Assembly: GCF_002831645.1 (NCBI RefSeq)
Contig: NZ_CP025117.1
Coordinates: 186,001 to 250,000 of the forward strand
DNA length: 64,000 nt
Source of the DNA: Olleya sp. Bg11-27
GTDB lineage: Bacteria; Bacteroidota; Bacteroidia; Flavobacteriales; Flavobacteriaceae
Direction of reading: 5' to 3'
In this document: positions 27,201 to 33,352 of the stretch, piece after piece
How the letters are laid out: each line of letters begins with the position of its first letter
Numbering within the stretch: position 1 is the first letter of the stretch
The notes under the pieces: model-generated
Database searches by the model: none
The model's input: the letters and a program-made list of their open reading frames with translations, nothing else
Told to the model about the DNA's origin: nothing
Translations under genes and position numbers: made by a program

Positions 27201-27452
27201 ATGATGAATAATTTTGAAACTATAAACACAGAATATTTAAGAGCATCTCGAACAATAGAAACTGTAATAGTTTCAAATGAAAATTCAAGCACACTTTTCT
27301 TTATTTATAATTATGAAGGGATTTCATTTAGAGTGTTTAAAACTCATATTGATTTGATACATTTTTTTTTAAATAAATCAGAAGGTATTATTCATTTTGA
27401 TAATGAGAATGCAGTTGATGATTTTCTAGCTCAAGTAAAATTAGCAGCATAA
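27201..27452 (+). CDS. Small unknown protein in the polA-distal island
   Basis: This protein of 83 residues matches no family I recognise. It is soluble and acidic, with NTEYLRASRTIETVIVSNEN followed by a beta-strand-like FFIYNYEGISFRVFK and a C-terminal helix DNENAVDDFLAQVKLA. The start at 27201 was chosen because upstream codons run into the structured repeat. It lies between that repeat and the Nudix fragment, inside the segment bounded by the polA 3' end and its degenerate copy, so it was probably gained with the island. Confidence 0.5.
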   Translation: MMNNFETINTEYLRASRTIETVIVSNENSSTLFFIYNYEGISFRVFKTHIDLIHFFLNKSEGIIHFDNENAVDDFLAQVKLAA

Positions 27453-27455
27453 AAT

Positions 27456-27575
27456 ATGAAAACAATCCCTGTTACTTGTGCTATCATTCAATTTGGAGAC
27501 AAAACTTTAGCTGTCCAAAGAAGTAAAACAATGAAATTACCATTGAAATGGGAATTTGATATTGGTTTGAATTGA
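27456..27575 (+). pseudogene. Nudix hydrolase fragment joined to a degenerate copy of the polA 3' end
   Basis: The frame opens MKTIPVTCAIIQFGDKTLAV and QRSKTMKLPLKWEF, the N terminus of an 8-oxo-dGTP diphosphatase-type Nudix protein. It breaks off just before the Nudix box, where PGGK should follow. From GGAATTTGATATTGGTTTGA at 27551 onwards the DNA instead follows the end of polA, with 33 of 40 positions identical to 27056-27095, and a TGA in place of the Trp codon. The ORF of 39 codons cannot be functional. The junction falls on a shared TGGAAT/GGGAAT-like stretch, suggesting recombination at short homology. Confidence 0.8.
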
Positions 27576-27606
27576 ATGGAAACTCATTAAAATTATAAAT
27601 TATAAA

Positions 27607-27668
27607 TTTGATTAACAAATAAAAACAACTATATTTGGACAAAAATTGTCTAAAACTAATTTGTCTAA
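27607..27668 (+). promoter_or_regulatory. Promoter and controller-protein operators of the restriction-modification operon
   Basis: TTTG at 27607-27610, exactly 19 bp, then TATATTTG at 27630-27637 is a perfect Bacteroidota promoter. Three related 8-bp half-sites overlap or follow it. TTGGACAA (27635-27642) is inverted relative to TTGTCTAA (27646-27653), and a second TTGTCTAA (27661-27668) runs into the start codon of the HTH gene. A dimeric controller bound here would cover the transcription start. Confidence 0.75.
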
Positions 27669-27976
27669 TGAAAACTTTAGGAGAAACACTCAAAGAAGCA
27701 AGAGATAGAATTAATTTAATTCTACGAAAAGTATCCGCAGAAGTTGATATTGATCAATCGCTTATAAGCAAGTTTGAGAAAAACGAACGAAAACCTACAA
27801 AAGAGCAATTGATAAGACTTGCTGATTTTTACAATCTTTCTCATAAAGATTTAATTATAAGTTGGTATTCAGATAAAATAGCGGAAGATTTGAAATATAC
27901 AGAATCAACTACAGAAATTTTAAAAGTGGCAGAAGAAAAAATTAACTATTACAAAACTCAAGATAATGGCAAATAA
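27668..27976 (+). CDS. XRE-family controller (C) protein of the restriction-modification system
   Basis: This 102-residue HTH protein starts MKTLGETLKEARDRINLILR, and the recognition helix region is IDQSLISKFEKNERKPTKEQ. The C-terminal 40 residues are helical and could dimerise. I chose the start at 27668 over an in-frame ATG at 27635, because the latter falls inside the promoter -7 element. It overlaps the methyltransferase by 11 bp. By analogy with C proteins of type II systems it should bind the half-sites at 27635-27668 and time methylase and nuclease expression. Confidence 0.85.
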   Translation: MKTLGETLKEARDRINLILRKVSAEVDIDQSLISKFEKNERKPTKEQLIRLADFYNLSHKDLIISWYSDKIAEDLKYTESTTEILKVAEEKINYYKTQDNGK

Positions 27977-29204
27977 GAAAATAAGAGTAGCAGAATTATT
28001 TGCTGGAGTTGGTGGATTTAGACTTGGACTTGAGAAAAGTGATTTTGAAATTGTGTGGAGCAACCAATGGGAACCTTCAACTAAAAAGCAACATGCTTCA
28101 GAGGTTTATGAAGCACGTTTTGGAAAAGAAAACCATTCAAACGAAGATATAAACCAAGTTGTAACAAGAGATGTTGAAGAAATACCTGATCATGATTTAT
28201 TGGTTGGAGGATTCCCTTGTCAAGATTATTCTGTTGCAACAACGTTACATAATTCTAAAGGATTAAAAGGAAAAAAAGGAGTCCTTTGGTGGTCAATTCA
28301 TAGCATTTTAGAGAATAAAAAGAATAAACCAAAATATCTGTTTTTAGAAAATGTTGATAGACTTTTAAAATCTCCCGCAAATCAAAGAGGACGTGATTTT
28401 GCTGTAATGCTTCAAAGTTTAAATGATTTAGGCTATGCTGTAGAATGGCGAGTTATTAATGCAGCTGAATACGGAATGCCACAAAGACGAAGAAGGGTAT
28501 TCTTTATTGGTTATCATAAGTCGACAGATATATACAAAAGACTTATAAAGTCTAGTAAAACAGATTGGTTAACAGAGGAAGGAACTATAGCGAAAGCTTT
28601 TCCTGTAGCAAAAAACATTAAAATTCAAGAAGTTGAATTAAAAGGGAATTTAGTTGAAATAACTAACGAGTTTAATAAAGACGGTAAATTATCCCCTTTT
28701 CATAATACAGGAATGTTAGTTAAAGGAATAGTCTATACTGCCAAGACTACACCTAATTATGATGGACCAAAAATAGTACTTGGAAACGTACTACAGAATG
28801 GAGAAGTTACTCCTGACTTTTTTATAGATGAAAAGGATAAACCCAAATGGGAATATTTAAAAGGAGCAAAGAAAGAAAAACGTAAAACTAAAGAAGGTTT
28901 TGAATATAATTATAGTGAAGGTGGGATGATTTATCCTGATTCACTAGATAACGCATCTAGAACTATTATTACAGGAGAAGGAGGAAAATCTCCCTCAAGA
29001 TTTAAACATGTAGTCTCAACAAGTAGAGGTTTAAGAAGATTAACACCTATTGAGTTAGAAAGACTAAATATGTTTCCTAAAAATCACACGAAATTGGATG
29101 GGATTACAGATGCAAAAAGAGCATTTTTTATGGGTAATGCCTTAGTTGTAGGAGTTATTGAAAGAATTGGAAAACAACTTTTTAAAAAAATCACAAATGG
29201 ATAA
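27966..29204 (+). CDS. DNA (cytosine-5-)-methyltransferase, type II
   Basis: This 412-residue enzyme has the C5-methylase motifs in order: AELFAGVGGFRLGLE (motif I, residues 9-23), GGFPCQDYS with catalytic Cys85 (motif IV), LENVDRLL (motif VI, about 127-134), QRRRRVFFIGY (motif VIII, 173-183) and a late RGLRRLTPIELERLNMFP with the FMGNALVVGV (motifs IX-X). The target-recognition region (about 200-330) gives no specificity by eye. It lies between the controller and endonuclease genes with overlapping ends at both junctions, a compact type II operon. The island position next to gene remnants suggests horizontal gain. Confidence 0.95.
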   Translation: MANKKIRVAELFAGVGGFRLGLEKSDFEIVWSNQWEPSTKKQHASEVYEARFGKENHSNEDINQVVTRDVEEIPDHDLLVGGFPCQDYSVATTLHNSKGLKGKKGVLWWSIHSILENKKNKPKYLFLENVDRLLKSPANQRGRDFAVMLQSLNDLGYAVEWRVINAAEYGMPQRRRRVFFIGYHKSTDIYKRLIKSSKTDWLTEEGTIAKAFPVAKNIKIQEVELKGNLVEITNEFNKDGKLSPFHNTGMLVKGIVYTAKTTPNYDGPKIVLGNVLQNGEVTPDFFIDEKDKPKWEYLKGAKKEKRKTKEGFEYNYSEGGMIYPDSLDNASRTIITGEGGKSPSRFKHVVSTSRGLRRLTPIELERLNMFPKNHTKLDGITDAKRAFFMGNALVVGVIERIGKQLFKKITNG

Positions 29205-30135
29205 AAGAAAGAATAGAGTTCAACCAATTAGACTATCTCCAAAATTCTTTCCTTTGGATATACATAAGTCAATGTTCATCAATGATTTAATGATTTCTAT
29301 TCCTCAATATTACGCCCAATCATGGGAAAAAACAGTTTTGGAGTCTCATAATCCAAATAATAAATCATGGCAAATTGATATAACTTATGAATCGCCAAGA
29401 GAATTAGGAAAAGTAAAAAATAAATTTACAGGAAATTTATCTTTGTTTTTTGCAACAGGCAGAAGCCAAACAAGTAGTTATAGATTGAAATGGGATAATG
29501 AATTTGCAATTCAATTAGCAAAAGATTACCCCAAAAGTTTTGTGAGATCCTTAGAGTTCCACATTGGAGACGAATATTACAAGGAACAAAGGTTCACAGA
29601 ATATGATATAGGAGGATTTAAAGAACAATTACAGGTAAAGATTGTTTGGAAAAATAACATTCCAGAAATCAATATTAAAGAATTTTTCAGAGTAAGAGAG
29701 GAATCTCAAGGTTTTCCGAAAGTTTTCAATGAACTTAGCTCATATTTAATAACTGACTATTTACTTAGTTCTGAAGATGAAATATTAAGAAGAATTCAGG
29801 TTAGTGATTGGAAATTAAGAAAAAACATTTCTAAAGAAGTAAATGAAAATAACATTTACATTTTACTAAATAGAGAACTAAAGCAAGTCTATTTTGGCGA
29901 AACCAAAAAATCTTTATCACAACGATATCCACAAACACAAAAACATCATTCTTTTGACGAATGGACTGAATACTGTATAATACAATTACCTCCAGAGACT
30001 TCTGAACACACCAGACTACTAGTTGAACGTATTTTAATTGCTGCGGGATCAAAACTTTTTCCCAACATTCTTTACATCGACAAACCTGTTCTGGACATAC
30101 AAAACGGCTTAATTCTTAAAAACAGAAAAAAATAA
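29197..30135 (+). CDS. GIY-YIG-family restriction endonuclease
   Basis: This protein of 312 residues begins 8 bp inside the methylase 3' end (ATGGATAA overlap). An N-terminal region of about 215 residues is unknown and may recognise DNA. Residues 219-290 read as a GIY-YIG nuclease: IYILLN (Tyr221), VYFGET (Tyr232), SLSQRY (Arg243), then HTRLLVERILIAA with the metal-binding Glu277 and Asn290. Few restriction enzymes use this fold; the Eco29kI/Cfr42I and Hpy188I groups are known. Pairing with a C5 methylase fits the Eco29kI side, but this protein is longer. Cleavage specificity is unknown. Confidence 0.85.
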   Translation: MDKRKNRVQPIRLSPKFFPLDIHKSMFINDLMISIPQYYAQSWEKTVLESHNPNNKSWQIDITYESPRELGKVKNKFTGNLSLFFATGRSQTSSYRLKWDNEFAIQLAKDYPKSFVRSLEFHIGDEYYKEQRFTEYDIGGFKEQLQVKIVWKNNIPEINIKEFFRVREESQGFPKVFNELSSYLITDYLLSSEDEILRRIQVSDWKLRKNISKEVNENNIYILLNRELKQVYFGETKKSLSQRYPQTQKHHSFDEWTEYCIIQLPPETSEHTRLLVERILIAAGSKLFPNILYIDKPVLDIQNGLILKNRKK

Positions 30136-30240
30136 AAATATTTTAAGTTAGATTATGATTTCCATATTTAAGATAATATTCTAGTTGAAAAGTTTGCAAT
30201 TCATAAATCCATATAATTTCAGGAAATAAAAAACCTGCGG

Positions 30241-30486
30241 TTATTGGTTCTCTAAAATTTGTCTACTCATAATTTCAATAGCTTCATTTCTACCTAAAAT
30301 ATTATCCATTTCACTTATAGAATCTTCATCTCTATAAATACCATTTCGATCATTCCAACATAACCAATCAATTAACTCCAATCGAGACCAAGTATTCAAT
30401 TCGAGTTGTAGTTCTTTATTCTTTAATTCCATTATTTGGTAATATGGATGTCTTAGTTTTTCTGTTTCACTTATAGATGTATACAT
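30241..30486 (-). CDS. Small unknown acidic protein
   Basis: This protein has 81 residues from the start at 30486 and is not recognised. It is helical and charged, with ELQLELNTWSRLELIDWLCW, then DRNGIYRDEDSISEMDNILG and a C-terminal EAIEIMSRQILE. A longer reading from 30552 would add a hydrophobic leader rich in rare features and is less likely. It lies convergent with the endonuclease and may be part of the island cargo. Confidence 0.5.
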   Translation of the reverse strand: MYTSISETEKLRHPYYQIMELKNKELQLELNTWSRLELIDWLCWNDRNGIYRDEDSISEMDNILGRNEAIEIMSRQILENQ

Positions 30487-30584
30487 AACTTTATTTAAAT
30501 GTAATTTGTCACATAAATATAACAAAATTAAACACAAAAACCTATTAATCAATTAGTTGTATTTCTTTTTTTGATTTTATTTCA

Positions 30585-30755
30585 ATGAGAGAAAAAGCAA
30601 AAAATCAATTTGGCAATAGCCTAGGCTATGTATTTATTGGAGAAGGTGATATAAAAGATTATTATGGCTCCAAACCAATGAGTATCAATTGGAAGCTAAG
30701 CGAACCTATGCCTAATTATTTATGGAAAGATGCTGCCAAACTCTCTGTTGGTTAA
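30585..30755 (+). pseudogene. C-terminal fragment of a larger gene, possibly a DUF3427-type helicase
   Basis: The frame encodes 56 residues: NSLGYVFIGEGDIKDYYGSK, then PMSINWKLSEPMPNYLWKDA and a terminal KLSVG. The pattern (a small beta unit, GSKPMSI-W-L-EPMP) is like the extreme C terminus I associate with DUF3427 helicase-nuclease proteins. No body of such a gene lies upstream. I read this as the 3' remnant left when the island was rearranged; the family call is tentative. Confidence 0.45.
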
Positions 30756-30761
30756 ATTTTA

Positions 30762-31565
30762 TTATTTCTTACCCCTAAAATACTCCATACACTTAATTGC
30801 AGGATTTGTTTTTCGGTTTTTAAAACTATGCGCAAAACTGCTTACTATTAAAATAATAGCAGCAACTAGCGCTGCATAAGCAACAGTACTATTAGCATCG
30901 TTATTGGCTACATAAATAGCAATTAAAGCCCACGCGCCTACAAGTGCAAACTCGCGCATGTTTCGTTTCCAGGTCACTGTTATATTTATTACAGTAGCTA
31001 TTACTATTAATAAAACGGTCCAAAATGTAGGAGACAATCCAAAACCGTCCCAATTATATTTTACTAAAACAGCAGACACGTTAGCAATACTAGCTACGGT
31101 AATCCAACCACTATAAATTACAAAAGGCCACCATAAAAATACAATTACAGAAATTGGAGCATCAAATAGTTCCATTTTATTTTTAAGCACTATTTGTAAT
31201 AACGAGAGTAGTATAATAAAGATAAATATTGAGGATAGTAAGGTGTAACCGTAAATCCAAGTGACAATCCAAGCACAATTAGCAATACAGGACACTAAAA
31301 ACCACCAACCTGTTATTAAAATAAAAGCGTCGTCTCTAACCTTTACAAACAAACTACGTCCTTGATAGACTATAAACCCAGTTAAAAACAGATAGATTAA
31401 TCCCCATATTGAAAACGCATAACCTGCTGGCGTAAATAATGTATTATAGTCTTTAGAGATTTCGCCAATGGTTGTGTTATTTAATAAACCTGTGTTAGAT
31501 AAATAGTTCATTACAATTACACAAACAAATGCAACTCCGTTAATTATTTGTAGTCGTTTTTTCAT
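30762..31565 (-). CDS. TspO/MBR-family membrane protein
   Basis: This membrane protein of 267 residues has about eight hydrophobic helices and is rich in Trp. The family motif region is visible in TPAGYAFSIWGLIYLFLTGF near residues 45-65, and a later FLWWPFVIYSGWITVASIAN matches the Trp-rich helices. It is the longer bacterial branch of the tryptophan-rich sensory protein family, which binds tetrapyrroles or related small molecules. It is monocistronic. The substrate cannot be inferred from the neighbours. Confidence 0.85.
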   Translation of the reverse strand: MKKRLQIINGVAFVCVIVMNYLSNTGLLNNTTIGEISKDYNTLFTPAGYAFSIWGLIYLFLTGFIVYQGRSLFVKVRDDAFILITGWWFLVSCIANCAWIVTWIYGYTLLSSIFIFIILLSLLQIVLKNKMELFDAPISVIVFLWWPFVIYSGWITVASIANVSAVLVKYNWDGFGLSPTFWTVLLIVIATVINITVTWKRNMREFALVGAWALIAIYVANNDANSTVAYAALVAAIILIVSSFAHSFKNRKTNPAIKCMEYFRGKK

Positions 31566-31646
31566 GGTATATTAATCTATATTGGTTTTGTGTATGCTTA
31601 CTCTCTATAGGTTAAAGATATGAATTATTTAAGGATGGTTTTATAA

Positions 31647-31766
31647 ACACCGCTAAAGTACCAAAAGGAACAACTATAACCTCAACAGTATTTGTGCGCA
31701 TTTTATTGGCACATAAAATAGGTGTGATGGGACTATTACAGGTTATGCTGTAGGATGCTTTTAAGG
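31647..31766. repeat. Decayed copy of the inverted-end repeat unit
   Basis: ACACCGCTAAAGTACC at 31647 and GGAACAACTATAACCTCAAC after it follow the left end of the neighbouring array units, but the GC palindrome is destroyed. Spacing to the first intact unit is 120 bp instead of 174. It looks like an old outer member of the array. Nothing else is visible between 31566 and 31646. Confidence 0.6.
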
Positions 31767-32430
31767 ACACCCCTAAAGTCCCCTCTAGGGGACAACCATT
31801 ACATCAAAAGTTATAGCGCTAATATAATTGGGAGACATAAAATATATAACGAAGTTTAACACGTATCACTCCGGCAGAATGTCCCCTTGAGGGGACCGCA
31901 GGGGTGTTCACACTCTGCTATCTCAGGCCCCTCTTTAAGGACACCCCTAAAGTCCCCTCTAGGGGACAACCACCACATCAATAGTTTTGGTGCTAATATA
32001 ATTGGTAGACATAAAATGTATAACGACGTTTAGCACGCATCCCTCCGGCAGAATGCCCCCTAGAGGGGACCGCAGGGGTGTTTTACTCAGGTATGTCAGG
32101 AACGCTATTTAAGGACACCCCTAAAGTCTCCTCTAGGGGACAACCATCAAATCAATAGTTTTGGTGCTAATATAATTGGTAGACATAAAATGTATAACGA
32201 AGTTTAGAACGCATCCCTCCGGCAGAATGTCCCCTTGAGGGGACCGCAGGGATGTTTTACTCAGGTATGTAAGGAACGCTATTTAAGGACACCCCTAAAG
32301 TCCCCTCTAGGGGACAACCATCGAATCAACAGTTTTGGTGCTACTTTAGTTTGATAAGTATAAAGTTTATGAAGAAGCCTAACACGCAACACTCCGCAAC
32401 AATGTCCCCTTGAGGGGACCGCAGGGGTGT
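31767..32430. repeat. Array of four inverted-end repeat units (left of the DUF559 gene)
   Basis: Units are 31767-31907, 31941-32081, 32115-32255 and 32289-32430. Starts are exactly 174 bp apart, and each unit is 141-142 bp long with a 33-bp spacer. Each begins ACACCCCTAAAG followed by a GTCCCC-TCTA-GGGGAC hairpin. Each ends with a GTCCCC-TTGA-GGGGAC-type hairpin, CGC and AGGGGTGT. The two ends are therefore long imperfect inverted repeats that themselves contain palindromes. The interior (about 85 bp) is AT-rich with AGTTTTGGTGCTAATATAAT. No coding frame is evident. Confidence 0.92.
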
Positions 32431-32461
32431 TCACCCAGCTTTAGTCAGGGCTGATTTTCAG

Positions 32462-32827
32462 TCACGCACTCAACTCCCTAACTTTTTCTTCAATAACCAA
32501 CAACACACTAAACATGTTTTTCTTTACTTCTTCATTAGTAAACCTTAAAAAAGTGACACCATACGCCTCTAATTCGCCTTGTCTTTTAGCATCGTACAAT
32601 ACTTTATGATCATGACTAGAGCCATCGATCTCGATAACTAAACCAATTTCGTGACAATAAAAATCTGTTATATAATTCAACATCGGTACCTGTCTATGAA
32701 ACTGAACACCATAAGCGCGTTGTTTTATATTTTGCCAAAGTAAGACTTCGGTTAATGTGCTATTTTTTCGTAATTGTCTTGCAAACAATTTTAAGTCTGA
32801 ACGATATGGGATAATCTTATTTCTCAT
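32462..32827 (-). CDS. DUF559 endonuclease-like protein (Vsr-related fold) inside the repeat array
   Basis: This protein of 121 residues has the family layout: KLFARQLRKNSTLTEVLLWQ (Glu27), FHRQVPMLNYITDFYC (Asp55) and LVIEIDGSSHD (Glu66, Asp68, His72). YGVTFLRFTNEEVKKN comes near the end. These residues match a PD-(D/E)XK/Vsr-type nuclease core. Four repeat units lie on its left and two on its right, only 31 bp and 109 bp away. DUF559 proteins are widespread in Bacteroidota, and their role is not established. A role in spreading or processing the flanking hairpin repeats is a hypothesis from this arrangement. Confidence 0.88.
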   Translation of the reverse strand: MRNKIIPYRSDLKLFARQLRKNSTLTEVLLWQNIKQRAYGVQFHRQVPMLNYITDFYCHEIGLVIEIDGSSHDHKVLYDAKRQGELEAYGVTFLRFTNEEVKKNMFSVLLVIEEKVRELSA

Positions 32828-32936
32828 TGTGTAGAATACTTAAAGTAATTATGGGCTCCGGACATACTTTTGAAGCTTATTTAACTATGAACTAACGAGT
32901 TAAATATATAACATTATTTGGAGATGTGTTTTACGG

Positions 32937-33250
32937 ACACCCCTAAAGTCCCCTCGAGGGGACAACCATCGAATCAACAGTTTTGACGCTAGTTAAATTG
33001 GTAAACATAAAATACAGGGTAACTCTTAACACGCAACACTCCGCAACAATGTCCCCTCGAGGGGACCGCAGGGGTGTTCACCCAGCTATGTCAGGAACGC
33101 TATTTAAGGACACCCCTAAAGTCCCCTCGAGGGGACAACCATTACCTCAACAGTTTTGACGCTAGTTAAATTGGTGAACATAAAATACAGGGTAACTCTT
33201 AACACGCAACCCTCCGGCAGAATGTCCCCTCGAGAGGACCGCAGGGGTGT
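32937..33250. repeat. Array of two inverted-end repeat units (right of the DUF559 gene)
   Basis: Units are 32937-33077 and 33110-33250 (141 bp each, starts 173 bp apart). The left-end hairpin is a perfect GTCCCCTCGAGGGGAC in both. The interior differs from units 1-3 of the left array (AGTTTTGACGCTAGTTAAAT, CAGGGTAACTCTTAACACGC). The unit at 32289 next to the gene shares CATCGAATCAACAGTTTTG and ACACTCCGCAACAATGTCCC with the unit at 32937. Between 32828 and 32936 I see nothing else. Confidence 0.92.
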
Positions 33251-33308
33251 TCACGCTCAGCTATGTCAGACCCACTCAGAAGAACCACTAAGATATTCAA
33301 CAAAAAAA

Positions 33309-33328
33309 AACCACTAATATTAGTGGTT
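33309..33328. terminator. Terminator downstream of the YgiQ gene
   Basis: AACCACTAAT and ATTAGTGGTT form a perfect 20-bp palindrome, with A-runs on the left and T-runs on the right. It lies 24 bp past the stop of the minus-strand gene. Confidence 0.85.
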
Positions 33329-33352
33329 TTTTTGTTTATAACTAGTCGATTT

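Noticed and set aside
27635-27667. Controller gene start at 27635
   Set aside because: The ATG lies within the promoter -7 element, so it would not be in the mRNA.
31767-33250. CRISPR array
   Set aside because: The repeated unit is 141 bp with near-identical 33-bp gaps, not short repeats with unique spacers, and no cas gene is nearby.
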